Positions 42,494 to 52,015 of a DNA stretch of 64,000 nucleotides are shown here, in pieces; position 1 is the first letter of the stretch, and the number at the start of each line of letters is the position of its first letter. Below the pieces are notes generated by a model, which saw only the letters and a program-made list of their open reading frames with translations, was not told the DNA's origin and searched no databases. Location: assembly GCF_003443655.1 (NCBI RefSeq), contig NZ_CP031941.1, positions 119,501-183,500 of the forward strand, read 5' to 3'. The DNA comes from Nostoc sphaeroides. GTDB lineage: Bacteria > Cyanobacteriota > Cyanobacteriia > Cyanobacteriales > Nostocaceae. A program made the translations under genes and the position numbers.

Positions 42494-43654
42494 CTACTTC
42501 TGAAGTTGTTTGATAATTTCCAGCGCTTTTTGGGACTCCTGTATTTTTCCTTGTTGTTTAAAGATATCTGCGGCTTGCTGCAAGTCAGTAATTGCCCCCT
42601 TTTTATCTCCCAATTCGGCGCGGGCATTTCCCCGGTTGTAGTAGGCTTGGGCATCGTTGGGATTAATCCGCAAAGCTTGGTTGTAATCTTCGATTTCCCC
42701 CTTTTTATCTCCCAATTCAAACCGAATAACACCCCGGTTGCTGTAAGCTTCGGCATCGTTGGGATTAATCCGCAAAACTTGGTTGTAATCTTCCATTGCC
42801 CCCTTTTTATCTCCCAATTCAGTGCGGAGAACACCCCGGTTGTAGTAGGCTGAGGCATAGTTGGGATTAATCCGCAAAACTTGGTTGTAATCTTCCATTG
42901 CCCCCTTTTTATCTCCAAATTCAGTGCGGAGAACACCCCGGTTGTAGTAGGCTTGGGCATAGTTGGGATTAATCCGCACAGCTTGGTTGTAATCTTCCAT
43001 TGCCCCCTTTTTATCTTCCAATTGCGTGCGGGCAATACCCCGGTTGAAGTAAGCTAGGGCATCATTGGGATTAATCCGCAAAACTTGGTTGTAATCTTCA
43101 ATTGCCCCCTTTTTATCTCCCAATTGGGTGCGGGCATTTCCCCGATTACCGTAAGCTTCGGCATAGTTGAGATTAATCTGCAAAGCTTGGTTGTAATCTT
43201 CGATTGCTCCCTTTTTATCTCCAAATTCAGCGCGGATAACACCCCGGTTGAAGTAAGCTAGGGCATCATTAGGATTAATCCGCAAAGCTTGGTTGTAATC
43301 CTCGATTGCCCCCTTTTTATCTCCCAATTCAGAGCGGGCAACACCCCGGTTGCTGTAGGCTAAGGCATAGTTAGGATTGAGGCGGATTGCTTCAGTATAA
43401 GCTGCGATCGCTCCTCGCAAATCTCCTTTTTTTTGCTTATCCAAACCCTGATTAAAGAGGTCTTCAGCCGTGAGTGTTGCAACTTTGGGAGCATCAGTTA
43501 GACCAATTTCCAAGAATTTTATATCGCTAGCATAATTGGACTGATTAATAGTTCCAGTAGTGGAAAATATAGCTAAAGTTGCTATAACAAAGGTTTTTGC
43601 AACGCCTATCGACAATTGACGAAACAATAATTGTTTTATAAATAACATAAACAA
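42494..43654 (-). CDS. TPR-repeat protein, exported or anchored
   Basis: 386 residues. An N-terminal hydrophobic stretch (GVAKTFVIATLAIFSTTG, about 18-35) looks like a signal or anchor. Then one divergent and eight nearly identical 34-residue TPRs, pattern NPNDALAYFNRGVIR, EFGDKKGAIEDYNQALRI, and a short coiled C-terminus. TPRs bind peptides or proteins. Repeat units are nearly identical in DNA (102-bp period), so the number may vary between strains. The gene is followed upstream by a GT2-TPR gene on the same strand. Confidence 0.88.
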   Translation of the reverse strand: MFMLFIKQLLFRQLSIGVAKTFVIATLAIFSTTGTINQSNYASDIKFLEIGLTDAPKVATLTAEDLFNQGLDKQKKGDLRGAIAAYTEAIRLNPNYALAYSNRGVARSELGDKKGAIEDYNQALRINPNDALAYFNRGVIRAEFGDKKGAIEDYNQALQINLNYAEAYGNRGNARTQLGDKKGAIEDYNQVLRINPNDALAYFNRGIARTQLEDKKGAMEDYNQAVRINPNYAQAYYNRGVLRTEFGDKKGAMEDYNQVLRINPNYASAYYNRGVLRTELGDKKGAMEDYNQVLRINPNDAEAYSNRGVIRFELGDKKGEIEDYNQALRINPNDAQAYYNRGNARAELGDKKGAITDLQQAADIFKQQGKIQESQKALEIIKQLQK

Positions 43655-43703
43655 TCAAGCCTGAAGTTTTATGTTCTGTTGTCTAATGCTACCGCACATC
43701 TAT

Positions 43704-44891
43704 CTACATCAACTCCATTTCTCGCAACCCCTGGCGTAATCTTTTCGCCTCTTCGGGATTATACCTTTCATGAATAGCGATCGCTTTTCTAAAAGCTGTT
43801 AAACTATCTTGATGATTGCCAACTTTCAGCAAAACTACCCCTAAATTTTGATAGGCTTCGGCATAGTTAGGATTTAATGTGATTGCATTTTGATAATATG
43901 CGATCGCATCTGTAAATAAACCCAAAGCTTTAAATATCATCGCCAAATTATAATGTCCAAAAACAAAATTAGGGTCAATCTTTAAGGTTGTGGCGTAAGC
44001 AGTTTTTGCACCATTTAAATCTCCTGCTGCTTTGAGTAAGTTACCCAAGTTAATGTATGCTCCTAATTTGAGCATGGGGTAAATTGGCAATTTAATCGCA
44101 GCTTGATAATGAGAAATAGCCTGTGGGGATTTTTGCAACCGACTGTAAGCAATACCTAAATGGTAGTGGAGTTCATATAAAATATCGTAGTTTTCTTCAG
44201 CAGTGGTAATTCCTCGTCGAAGCAACTCCATACCTTGGGTAATTTTCCCAGTTTCCACATACAATGCCCCTAATTTACTGCAAACATAAGGATCGTCAGG
44301 ATGAGTAGCGAGAAATCCTTCCATTGCTGTAGCTGCTTTGGCATATTTGTTATTTTGAGCGATCGCACTTTTTTGATATCCTACGTGTAAAAGTGCCACT
44401 CCTGGTAAATAACCTACTTGCCAATGGGGTTCTTTGGTTATAATTGCTGACACGCTATCATCCACTAAGGCATGATAAGGACGGTCAAAACAAATATCTG
44501 GATGATTGCGAAACAGCCTAGAAACCAGAGAATAGGGAGATTGTTCTGCACCAATTTCGTGGCGGACAAGGTTGATGAGCAGGTATTCATCTCTTGCGAT
44601 CGCCTCTCGCAACTGCGGTACAATTCCTGGTGTGAGAGTTTCATCAGCATCTAATACCAGAATCCAATCTCCAGTGACATATTTTAGAGCTGCATTGCGG
44701 GCAGCACTGAAGTCATTACACCATTTAAAATGATAGACTTTTGCACCGAGTTGTTGGGCAATATTGGGAGTGTGATCGATTGAGCCTGTATCCAAGACTA
44801 CCATTTCATCCACCACTTTTCGGACACTGCTCAGGCATTTAGGCAGTGTTGCTGCTTCATTTTTCACAATCATGCACAGACTGAGTTTCAT
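43704..44891 (-). CDS. GT2-family glycosyltransferase with C-terminal TPRs
   Basis: 395 residues from ATG 44891; the upstream GTG (44936) is less likely. GT-A fold: LSLCMIVKNEAATLPKCLSS, DEMVVLDTGSIDHT, WILVLDADETLTPG (metal-binding DxD-type ADE) and RNHPDICFDRPYHALVDDS. TPR-like repeats follow from about residue 190 to 380 (FGHYNLAMIFKALGLFTDAI; NYAEAYQNLGVVLLKVG). Such SPINDLY-like TPR-GTs glycosylate proteins or lipids; the acceptor is unknown. Possible operon with the TPR gene 50 bp downstream. Confidence 0.88.
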   Translation of the reverse strand: MKLSLCMIVKNEAATLPKCLSSVRKVVDEMVVLDTGSIDHTPNIAQQLGAKVYHFKWCNDFSAARNAALKYVTGDWILVLDADETLTPGIVPQLREAIARDEYLLINLVRHEIGAEQSPYSLVSRLFRNHPDICFDRPYHALVDDSVSAIITKEPHWQVGYLPGVALLHVGYQKSAIAQNNKYAKAATAMEGFLATHPDDPYVCSKLGALYVETGKITQGMELLRRGITTAEENYDILYELHYHLGIAYSRLQKSPQAISHYQAAIKLPIYPMLKLGAYINLGNLLKAAGDLNGAKTAYATTLKIDPNFVFGHYNLAMIFKALGLFTDAIAYYQNAITLNPNYAEAYQNLGVVLLKVGNHQDSLTAFRKAIAIHERYNPEEAKRLRQGLREMELM

Positions 44892-45335
44892 ATTGCCAAT
44901 AAATTCTGGTTCAAATTTTTTGCTTCTAGTGACCAACTTTTATTTTGTGCCTATATAGCATCAGACCATCATAAGGCGAGTTTTTAACAAAGGACAGTCA
45001 TTAGTCATTAGTCGTTTGTCATTTGTCATTTGTCAAGAGTTAGTCTCCCCCTCTCCCTATCCCCTACCCCCAGCAAGAACTGCTTTATCCCAACGACTTG
45101 CTCAGGGCATCGCAAGGGATGGAGTATGCACCAATGACCAATGACTAATGACTAATGACTACTTAATCAAAAATCCTCGAATTCTACTTGTTAGACAAGC
45201 TAACTGAAACTAACTCAAGATATATCTATTTTAGTTTTTTGACAAGATTTCTAAATAAGGCTAAGAAATCTTAACAGGCTGAGTCTCTACAAAGCTTGCT
45301 ATTATTAAGCTGTATGTAATTTTGATTCCTGTCAC
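44892..45335. repeat. Intergenic DNA with STRR heptamers
   Basis: GTCATTAGTC / GTTTGTCATTTGTCATTTG at 44998-45035 and AATGACCAATGACTAATGAC at 45131-45158. The rest is AT-rich with no gene seen. Confidence 0.75.
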
Positions 45336-45437
45336 ACTAGTAGTCTGTCAAGAAATAATTGACGGATAGATTCCTTGTAGAGACGGCGATTTATTGCGTT
45401 TCCCTAACCGTCAAAATGAATTTGACAGACCACTAGT
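45336..45437. mobile_element. 102-bp MITE with ACTAGT.GTCTGTCAA ends
   Basis: Left ACTAGTAGTCTGTCAAG... and right (inward) ACTAGTGGTCTGTCAAA..., both reaching TGACGG, about 30 bp imperfect. Interior holds the dispersed GTAGAGACGGCGATTTAT sequence. No ORF. Confidence 0.75.
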
Positions 45438-45639
45438 ATAAGTTGGCGAAAATAAACCTACCATTAAATCAGTGAACAGTGAACAGTTAACAGTTAACTG
45501 ATATAGTGGAGGACTCTGACTCCCAACCGACAAATTAACTATGTTGGGCAATGATTAATAATATTTAAAACTAGATGTTAGCCGTTTTTAATGTTTATAT
45601 AACTATCATACACATTATATAGAGAATCATACATATATA

Positions 45640-46956
45640 ATGAAAAATTCCTTCGCCAGAACAGCAAATTTACTTCGCCAAAATATCAAAGATTATTTGC
45701 GATCGCTTAACATTTGGTTTTTAGATACACCAGAAAGGGCACTCTTAGAAGCTCAACAAGCATCTGAGAGAATTAAAAACATTGAGATAGAACATTTTGA
45801 AGGCAAGAAAATCTCTTCACAATCAGTAAATTATACTGAAAATGTGATGTCTTATTGGCAAGGATACCTCGATAATAATTTAACTACTATCAAAGTAAGA
45901 CTTATAGAGTTTAAGCTTAGTCGCAAAATTTTAAATCTCTCTAATCACGTATTGTTAGAAAAATTGAAAATTATTGATGAAGTTGTCGAAAAATACGCTA
46001 TAAAACATGAAATGATTAGCACCAAGGCGTTATTCTCAACTTCTCAAACACTACAAATTAACCAGAGCAAAATAAACAAACATCCATCATCTAATATTAT
46101 TATTAATATTATTAATAATAATAATAATAATAATATCCGACCTAAACCTCCATCTCATCAAACTAGATTCTTATCCAGGTCAATGGGTGAAAGAATTAAT
46201 AGAATCAAAGCAGATATTACACCGCAGACGGAAGAAGAGTTTGTCAGAAATCACCGAATTTCTAAAAATAGGACAAGAATTGCCATAAGATTTATACTAA
46301 CGTTAATCATTGTACCATTTTTAACTCAGCAGTTATCTAAAGACTTTTTAGTATATCCTATCTTAGAAAGAAGCAGAGAAAACAATATAAATCAAATTTT
46401 TATTAATTCTGATATGGAAAAAGAAGCTCTCCATGAATTACATAATTATCAGCAAAGCCTGATGTTTAAATATTTACTAAATCAAGCGCCACCAATTTCT
46501 TCAGAAGTAATAAAAGAAAAGATAAAAAACAAAGCCGTTGAAATAGCTGAGGAATTTCACAGAAAAGATAATAGTACTATTAGTAATGTATTTGCCGATT
46601 TAATTTCACTAATTTTTTTTAGTATAATTGTCATCATAAGCAAAAGAGAAATTGTGATTATTAAATCTTTTCTAGATAATATTGTTTATGGACTAAGCGA
46701 TAGTGCGAAGGCTTTTTTAATTATTCTCTTTACAGACATATTCGTAGGATTTCACTCACCAGAGGGGTGGGAGGTTATTCTTGAAGGATTAGCAGAACAT
46801 TTAGGACTGCCGACTAATAGAAATATAATATTTTTCTTTATCGCTACATTTCCGGTGATTTTAAACACTATCTTTAAATACTGGATATTCCGCTATCTGA
46901 GTCGCTTATCACCGTCGGCATTAGCTACATTAAAAGAGATGGACGAGGGTAATTGA
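45640..46956 (+). CDS. pxcA: Proton extrusion protein PxcA (CemA/CotA family)
   Basis: 438 residues. Soluble, charged N-terminal half (1-200) ending in a poly-Asn stretch (INIINNNNNNN) encoded by an (AAT)n repeat at about 46098-46135; then four hydrophobic helices (about 212-232, 315-332, 355-375, 398-418) and the CemA signature at the C-terminus (GFHSPEGWEVILEGLAEHLG). PxcA mediates light-dependent proton extrusion and supports inorganic carbon uptake. The start ATG is preceded by AT-rich DNA. Confidence 0.94.
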   Translation: MKNSFARTANLLRQNIKDYLRSLNIWFLDTPERALLEAQQASERIKNIEIEHFEGKKISSQSVNYTENVMSYWQGYLDNNLTTIKVRLIEFKLSRKILNLSNHVLLEKLKIIDEVVEKYAIKHEMISTKALFSTSQTLQINQSKINKHPSSNIIINIINNNNNNNIRPKPPSHQTRFLSRSMGERINRIKADITPQTEEEFVRNHRISKNRTRIAIRFILTLIIVPFLTQQLSKDFLVYPILERSRENNINQIFINSDMEKEALHELHNYQQSLMFKYLLNQAPPISSEVIKEKIKNKAVEIAEEFHRKDNSTISNVFADLISLIFFSIIVIISKREIVIIKSFLDNIVYGLSDSAKAFLIILFTDIFVGFHSPEGWEVILEGLAEHLGLPTNRNIIFFFIATFPVILNTIFKYWIFRYLSRLSPSALATLKEMDEGN

Positions 46957-46959
46957 TAA

Positions 46960-46990
46960 TTCATAATTCATAATTCATAATTCATAATTA
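46960..46990. repeat. AATTCATA octamer repeat
   Basis: Four tandem copies of AATTCATA directly after pxcA. Confidence 0.8.
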
Positions 46991-47052
46991 TTTTGGCGTA
47001 TTTGTCTCTGATTAGCTAGGCTATGTATATCCTGGTTCTTTTGAAGCGTACT

Positions 47053-47529
47053 ATGGATCTTAAAAGCAAAGCCAATGCCTCAACTCCTACAGATAACATA
47101 GAGTTTGCTCAACCAACTACTACCCGTAAGCCATTAGAATTGCTGCGAGATACTGAGGCTTTATTACGTCGCCCAACCGTAGCAACACTGTCGCCGATTT
47201 TGCCACCAAAACTGAGCAATAAATTCCAAGCAACGTCATCTTTGGCAGATGATTCTTTTAAGGAATTGGCAGAAATTGACCTAGACACTATTAGTGATTT
47301 TGAACTCCGACATGCACGAATTGGTGTTGGCTTAAGCTTTGTTGGTTTTGGGGCGCTGATGATATTAGTGCTGCTGCTGTACTTAAACACCTTGCGTCCA
47401 GAACTCAGTCCGGGTGAGCAGATTCGGCAATACTGGTATCAATATATTTGGATTGTCAGTTTGGGTGTTGCAGGGATGTTTATGTTGGGACGTGAAGCGA
47501 TGCGTCCTATGCCAAGGCGACGGAAATAA
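47053..47529 (+). CDS. Conserved cyanobacterial membrane protein
   Basis: 158 residues from ATG 47053 (an ATG at 47023 adds ten). Disordered Thr/Pro-rich N-terminus (1-75), an acidic middle (KELAEIDLDTISDFELRHAR) and two helices (GVGLSFVGFGALMILVLLLY; YIWIVSLGVAGMFMLG), with a basic end (MRPMPRRRK). Layout suggests a thylakoid or plasma-membrane protein with a cytoplasmic head. Function unknown. Confidence 0.7.
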   Translation: MDLKSKANASTPTDNIEFAQPTTTRKPLELLRDTEALLRRPTVATLSPILPPKLSNKFQATSSLADDSFKELAEIDLDTISDFELRHARIGVGLSFVGFGALMILVLLLYLNTLRPELSPGEQIRQYWYQYIWIVSLGVAGMFMLGREAMRPMPRRRK

Positions 47530-47829
47530 AAATAGCAAGTGCTGAGTAAAAGTAATTCGTAATACCCTACGGGTTCACATCGTGTTTCCCAGGAAAGGGT
47601 TGTCTATGTTCCAATATAGTTCAGATAAGACCGAAACACTTGTAGAGACGGCGATTTATCGCGTCTACAAAAACCCACAATTTTGTATAATTAGCCCTTA
47701 ACTGCACCTACCTTGCTTAAGAGTAGGGGTACGCCTATGTAATTAAGTTTTATAACAGGAATTTAGAAAGAACTACAAAACTTACCGATGATGAAGAAGG
47801 ATTTAAACTCCCAGAATTGGTTAAAAGTT
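47530..47829. other. Intergenic region
   Basis: 300 bp. Contains the dispersed repeat TGTAGAGACGGCGATTTATC at 47641-47660 and ends in the remnant of a PPK2 gene. No intact gene seen. Confidence 0.6.
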
Positions 47830-48187
47830 ATGAATCACGATGCTTTCATTGTTCCACCAGGTTCAAAGATTTCTTTGAAAAAAAAACTATGACCCAGCCT
47901 ATAAAACTGAGTTTCATCAAAAAGCTGATGCTACAACTAAATTACAGGCAGATATTGAACGACTAGCAAATTACCAAAATATTCTCTACGCTCAAAATAC
48001 ATATTCCTTGTTGATTATTTTTCAGGCAATGGATGCTGCTGGTAAAGATAGCACAATTAAACATGTGACTTCTGGTGTAAACCCGCAAGGATTTCAGGTG
48101 TTTAGTTTCAAAGGCCCCAGTGCGGAAGAATTAGACCATGACTACCTGTGGCGAACAACTAACAATTATTTCTTGACAGACTATTAG
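47830..48187 (+). pseudogene. Polyphosphate kinase 2 (PPK2) remnant
   Basis: ATG 47830 begins [18 protein letters not shown]; a run of nine A (after TTTG at about 47877) gives one extra base and a stop. In the corrected frame it continues [16 protein letters not shown], then [20 protein letters not shown] (Walker A-like AMDAAGKDS) and [12 protein letters not shown] before diverging and ending at TAG 48187. Intact PPK2 is about 270-300 residues, so the C-terminal half, including Walker B, is missing. PPK2 phosphorylates nucleotides from polyphosphate; this copy should be dead. Confidence 0.85.
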
Positions 48188-48230
48188 TTTAAACTATTGA
48201 AAAATCCAAAATCTAAAATTGATTGACTCT

Positions 48231-48827
48231 GTGCTTACTCAGTTACCGACTATCAACGCCCTGAAACAACCCACTAGCTTTGCTTGGGTTGAACAAGCGA
48301 TCGCTAATTTAGATATCATCTTACTCGACCACTCCCACTGTGAACGCAAAGCAGCAGGCGTAGCCTTGAACATGATGTTTCGCTACCCTTCCAATACTAA
48401 AATGGTTCGGGAACTAACTGCGATCGCCCGCGAAGAACTAGAACACTTTGAGCTAGTTAACCAATGGTTAGAACGCCGGAATATTCCCCTAGCTCCCTTA
48501 CCACCGCCTCCCTACGGCGCTGGTTTAAGAGCTACTGTCCGCCCTAAAGAACCTGAGCGATTCCTGGATTCCTTACTAGTCACTGGTTTAATAGAAGCTC
48601 GCTCTCACGAACGCCTGGGACTATTAGCTGCTCACTGTCCAGAGCCAGAGTTAGCAAAATTTTATCGTGGACTAATGGCATCCGAAGCGCGTCACTACGG
48701 TATATATTGGGTTTTAGCTGCTACTTATTTCGACAAAGAAATTGTCATGCAACGGCTTGATGAATTAGCAATTGTCGAAAGTGAGTTGCTGGCGACTTTG
48801 CATCCAGAACCTAGAATTCACAGTTAG
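48231..48827 (+). CDS. miaE: tRNA-(ms2io6A)-hydroxylase
   Basis: 198 residues from GTG 48231 (202 from TTG 48219); the start is uncertain, and the sequence before it (AAAATCCAAAATCTAAAATT) is a common intergenic repeat. Diiron ligands are seen in HSHCERKAAG, REELEHFELV, EARSHERLGL and SEARHYGIYW. MiaE hydroxylates the isopentenyl group of ms2i6A37 in tRNA, using O2. It is followed 18 bp later by a VOC gene on the same strand. Confidence 0.92.
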   Translation: MLTQLPTINALKQPTSFAWVEQAIANLDIILLDHSHCERKAAGVALNMMFRYPSNTKMVRELTAIAREELEHFELVNQWLERRNIPLAPLPPPPYGAGLRATVRPKEPERFLDSLLVTGLIEARSHERLGLLAAHCPEPELAKFYRGLMASEARHYGIYWVLAATYFDKEIVMQRLDELAIVESELLATLHPEPRIHS

Positions 48828-48845
48828 TAGACTAAGGGAACAGAT

Positions 48846-49250
48846 ATGAAGCTTCAGTTAACACACCTGAGACTGCTTGTCTCCAACTACAAAGATTCTT
48901 TTCTGTTCTACCGGGATCTGCTGAAATTTGATGTTGATTGGGGCGATGAAGATAGCGGATATGCTGAGTTTAATACCGGATATCTCAAGCTGGGTTTGTT
49001 CAAAAAAGAATTAATGGCTGAAGTAGTCCCCAGAATTGAACAACCTTCATACATTGCCAATCGAGATAAAATTGTCTTGATTTTCGCAGTCGATAACGTG
49101 GATGAGGTCTATGAGCAAGTAAAAGATCAGAATGCGATCGTTGTAACTCAACCACAAGATCGCCCCGACTGGGGAATCCGCACAGCTCATTTTCGCGATC
49201 CTGATGGCAATCTCATCGAAATCTACAACAATCTGGGAATTGTCAGTTAA
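48846..49250 (+). CDS. VOC-superfamily protein (bleomycin resistance/glyoxalase-like)
   Basis: 134 residues, two VOC modules: LTHLRLLVSNYKDSFLFYRD (first strand and helix), LIFAVDNVDEVYEQVKD (second module) and AHFRDPDGNLIEIYNN (metal-ligand Glu, usually the last strand). ATG 48846 has AGGGAACAG upstream. Substrate unknown. Possibly co-transcribed with miaE. Confidence 0.88.
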   Translation: MKLQLTHLRLLVSNYKDSFLFYRDLLKFDVDWGDEDSGYAEFNTGYLKLGLFKKELMAEVVPRIEQPSYIANRDKIVLIFAVDNVDEVYEQVKDQNAIVVTQPQDRPDWGIRTAHFRDPDGNLIEIYNNLGIVS

Positions 49251-49686
49251 AAGTTCGCTGTTAGTTTGATTTATTATTGCCCACTTACTTATTGCACATA
49301 AATAGGGGACATATTGCAATACGTCCCCCTAAAATTTTTAGGCATTTCTAGCCTTCCAAATTACAAGAAAGGCAGAGGGCAGGAGGCTCAGTTGGCAGAA
49401 GGAAAGGAGTATTAATAAAAACTTTAGTTCTGGGTTATTGCCCAGTTTAAAAAAAGAATTGTATCGAGCGGAAAGTGCCGCGAGATACAAAGCGTCATTG
49501 CTTCAATCCCACGTTTTTAAACGTGGGTTCCATAAAAGCCTTCTGCCTTCATACTTCTGCCTTCTGAATTACAAAATAAAAATTATTAATATTGACTAAC
49601 CCTAAATTAAATAAAGCATTACCCAAAATTAATCAAAATAACATATTTTTTATTCAGCATTATCTTTAAGTAACCAAACCATCCTC
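49251..49686. other. Intergenic region
   Basis: 435 bp upstream of the PhoX-like gene. A hairpin CCCACGTTTTTAAACGTGGG lies at 49509-49528, with a mirrored CTTCTGCCTTC repeat after it. No gene. I did not find a convincing PHO box on the plus strand. Confidence 0.55.
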
Positions 49687-50994
49687 ATGACATTCTCAAG
49701 ACGTAAATTCTTTGCAGTAGCAGGTACAACTGCTGTCGGCACTTTGATGGTGTCTCCTATGGAAGGTCTTCTGTCCAGACAAGCTTTTGGTCGAAAATTA
49801 GGTAAAGGATATGGGCCACTTGTACCAGATCCCAATGGCTTATTAGATTTACCAGGCGGATTTAAGTATCGAACTTTTTCTCTAACAGGTGAACTCATGA
49901 ACGATGGCACTAAAGTGCCTGGTGGTCATGATGGGATGGCGGCTTTTCCCGGCCCCAGAAATACAGTTATTCTGGTTCGCAATCACGAACTTAGCCCTAC
50001 ATCTGAGACACAAGTCCAAGGGCCAAATCCTTATGATCCATTTTGCAAAGGTGGCACAACAAACTTAGTTGTTGGGTCTAATCGCCAACTAATCAAACAC
50101 TTCACTTCTCTAAGTGGAACCTATCGTAACTGTGCAGGTGGACTAACTCCTTGGGGTTCATGGATTAGTTGTGAAGAAAACACCTCCACTCCTACTTCGT
50201 TTCCGCTAGGCGATAGAAACTATGTCTCGAAGTTCCACGGCTATAACTTTGAAGTTCCAGCTAGTACCACTACTGCTGTGAAGCCTGAGCCTCTAATAGC
50301 TATGGGAAGATTTAACCATGAAGCTGTTGCCGTAGACCCCAAAACTGGAATTGTCTATGAAACAGAAGACCGGGGAGATAGTCTCTTTTACCGTTTCATT
50401 CCAAAAGAACGTGGCAAGTTAGAAAAAGGAGGCACTCTTCAAGCTTTAAAATTCAAGGATATCTTTCAAGCACAAACCTTTGCGGATTTCCCCAAGCGGA
50501 AGCCGATGAAAGTGGAATGGGTGACGATTACTGAGCCAAATCCCCCTGAAGATACTGTACGAGTAGAAGGTTTCGCAAAAGGAGCAGCCCAGTTTGCTCG
50601 TGGGGAAGGTATCTGGTATGGTGACGGTGAATTTTATTTTTGCTGCACAAGTGGTGGTGCTTTAGGGCTTGGTCAAGTCTGGCGCTATATTCCGGCTAAA
50701 GAGACAATTGAACTGTTTGTAGAGTCTACATCTGCTGCCGAACTGGAAAATCCAGATAACATAGTTGTTTCACCTTACGGCGATCTCATTCTTTGTGAAG
50801 ATGGAGATGATCAGCAGTTCCTAGTAGGTGTTACTCCAAAGGGTGAACTCTATCAATTCGCCCGTAATGCTATCAATGACAGTGAGTTCGCTGGTGCTTG
50901 CTTCTCACCTGATGGTAAGACTTTGTTTGTCAACATCCAAACTCCTGGTATTACTTTCGCAATTTGGGGCCCTTGGACAAGTCATAGAGGCTAA
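49687..50994 (+). CDS. PhoX-like phosphatase, Tat-exported (DUF839)
   Basis: 435 residues. Twin-arginine signal SRRKFFAVAGTTAVGTLMVS at the N-terminus, then the DUF839 beta-propeller fold: GGHDGMAAFPGPRNTVILVR with NHELS, NCAGGLTPWGSWISCEE, MGRFNHEAVAVDP, ENPDNIVVSPYGDLILCEDG. PhoX enzymes are Ca/Fe monoesterases induced by phosphate limitation. Length is at the short end of the family. Expected in periplasm. A PhoD-type phosphatase lies 8 kb away. Confidence 0.87.
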   Translation: MTFSRRKFFAVAGTTAVGTLMVSPMEGLLSRQAFGRKLGKGYGPLVPDPNGLLDLPGGFKYRTFSLTGELMNDGTKVPGGHDGMAAFPGPRNTVILVRNHELSPTSETQVQGPNPYDPFCKGGTTNLVVGSNRQLIKHFTSLSGTYRNCAGGLTPWGSWISCEENTSTPTSFPLGDRNYVSKFHGYNFEVPASTTTAVKPEPLIAMGRFNHEAVAVDPKTGIVYETEDRGDSLFYRFIPKERGKLEKGGTLQALKFKDIFQAQTFADFPKRKPMKVEWVTITEPNPPEDTVRVEGFAKGAAQFARGEGIWYGDGEFYFCCTSGGALGLGQVWRYIPAKETIELFVESTSAAELENPDNIVVSPYGDLILCEDGDDQQFLVGVTPKGELYQFARNAINDSEFAGACFSPDGKTLFVNIQTPGITFAIWGPWTSHRG

Positions 50995-51130
50995 TATCAA
51001 GTTGTAATATCAATGCCACTGACGCCGATAGCGTTCGCGCAGCGTCTCGTAGAGAAGCGTTAGCGAGTCTTCTCCCAAGGGGAGACGCTTTAGCGCAACG
51101 AGCGTCATAGCCTGCCGCAGGATCGCTACT
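50995..51130. repeat. Dispersed repeat cluster after the PhoX-like gene
   Basis: GCGTTCGCGCAGCGTCTCGT with AGAGAAGCGTTAGCGAGTC, and CATAGCCTGCCGCAGGATCG. Members of the same short interspersed families occur at 3637-3660, 30588 and 35927. Confidence 0.75.
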
Positions 51131-51268
51131 AGGGAACTCCAAAAAATAAATTATTCCACATTCAAGTCGTTGACTGTTGACTGTTGACTGTTGACTGAAA
51201 ACTCGTTAACCGTCAACGGTCAACGGTGAACAATAGCAATGGAATATTTTTTTACTTGGAAGTCCCCT
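51131..51268. mobile_element. MITE copy, AGGGACTTCC family, STRR interior (4 heptamers)
   Basis: Left end AGGGAACTCCAAAAAATAAA, right end (inward) AGGGGACTTCCAAGTAAAAA. Interior: CATTCAAGTC, GTTGACT x4, then GAAAACTCGTTAACCGTCAA. A homologous unit with seven heptamers, lacking the right end, lies at 53282-53415. Confidence 0.8.
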
Positions 51269-51446
51269 ATATCGTTGAATTATCTTAGGCAAGTAGACAA
51301 GGGGAGGAGATTTTTTTTCTCCTCCCCTTGTCTTTTGATTGACACCTTGAGAGTATCGCCTGAAATTGACTCTGCAAGAATTGCTATTTGCTGAGTAAAT
51401 TGGGATATAGAACCAGGAAAATTTTCTGTGTAAACTTGCCCAGCAA

Positions 51447-51950
51447 ATGGTAATGAAAAACTATTATCAAGATTTTTTAATTCGTGATTGGGTGAAAAGC
51501 GATCGCACAAGAGCCGCCGAAGTCATCAGTTATGTATTATCAGAATACGGTCTGGGTTGGGAACCAAAGGGCGCTGACCAAGATGTGCTGCGAGTCGAGG
51601 AATATTATTTAGCTACTGGGGGAGAGTTTTGGGTAATTGAACACCAAAGCCAGTTAGTCGGTACTGGAGCATACTACCCCATAAAACGTGGCAAAAAAGC
51701 TGTAGAAATCCGCAAAATGTATCTTTTGCCCAGCATCAGGGGTTTAGGATTAGGGAAATATTTGTTACAACAGCTAGAAGCAGCGATCGCAGAGCGTGGT
51801 TTTGAGCAAATTTGGATTGAAACCGCCAGCGTTTTAGTCGAAGCAGTCAAGCTCTATGAAAGCAACGGCTACACTCCAGCAACGGGAGTAAAAACAACAA
51901 GGTGCGATCGCGTGTATGTTAAATCACTCCACAACGGTTATGAGTTATGA
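51447..51950 (+). CDS. GNAT-family N-acetyltransferase
   Basis: 167 residues. Acetyl-CoA site in KMYLLPSIRGLGLGKYLLQQ (R-x2-G-x-G/A), preceded by GGEFWVIEHQSQLVGTGAYY and followed by FEQIWIETASVLVEAVKLYE. One complete GNAT domain. Starts ATG 51447 or 51453. Substrate unknown. The C-terminal region leads directly to comF, about 65 bp downstream, separated by a STRR. Confidence 0.88.
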   Translation: MVMKNYYQDFLIRDWVKSDRTRAAEVISYVLSEYGLGWEPKGADQDVLRVEEYYLATGGEFWVIEHQSQLVGTGAYYPIKRGKKAVEIRKMYLLPSIRGLGLGKYLLQQLEAAIAERGFEQIWIETASVLVEAVKLYESNGYTPATGVKTTRCDRVYVKSLHNGYEL

Positions 51951-51956
51951 ATTTTT

Positions 51957-52013
51957 AACTCCTAACTCCTAACTCCTAACTCCTAACTCCTAACTCCTAA
52001 CTCCTAACTCCTA
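51957..52013. repeat. STRR (TAACTCC x8)
   Basis: Eight tandem TAACTCC heptamers ending directly before the comF start codon; comF has little or no separate ribosome site. Confidence 0.92.
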
Positions 52014-52015
52014 AA

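Noticed and set aside
51280..51510. 76-residue minus-strand frame
   Set aside because: Overlaps the start of the GNAT gene antisense and ends beside a MITE.
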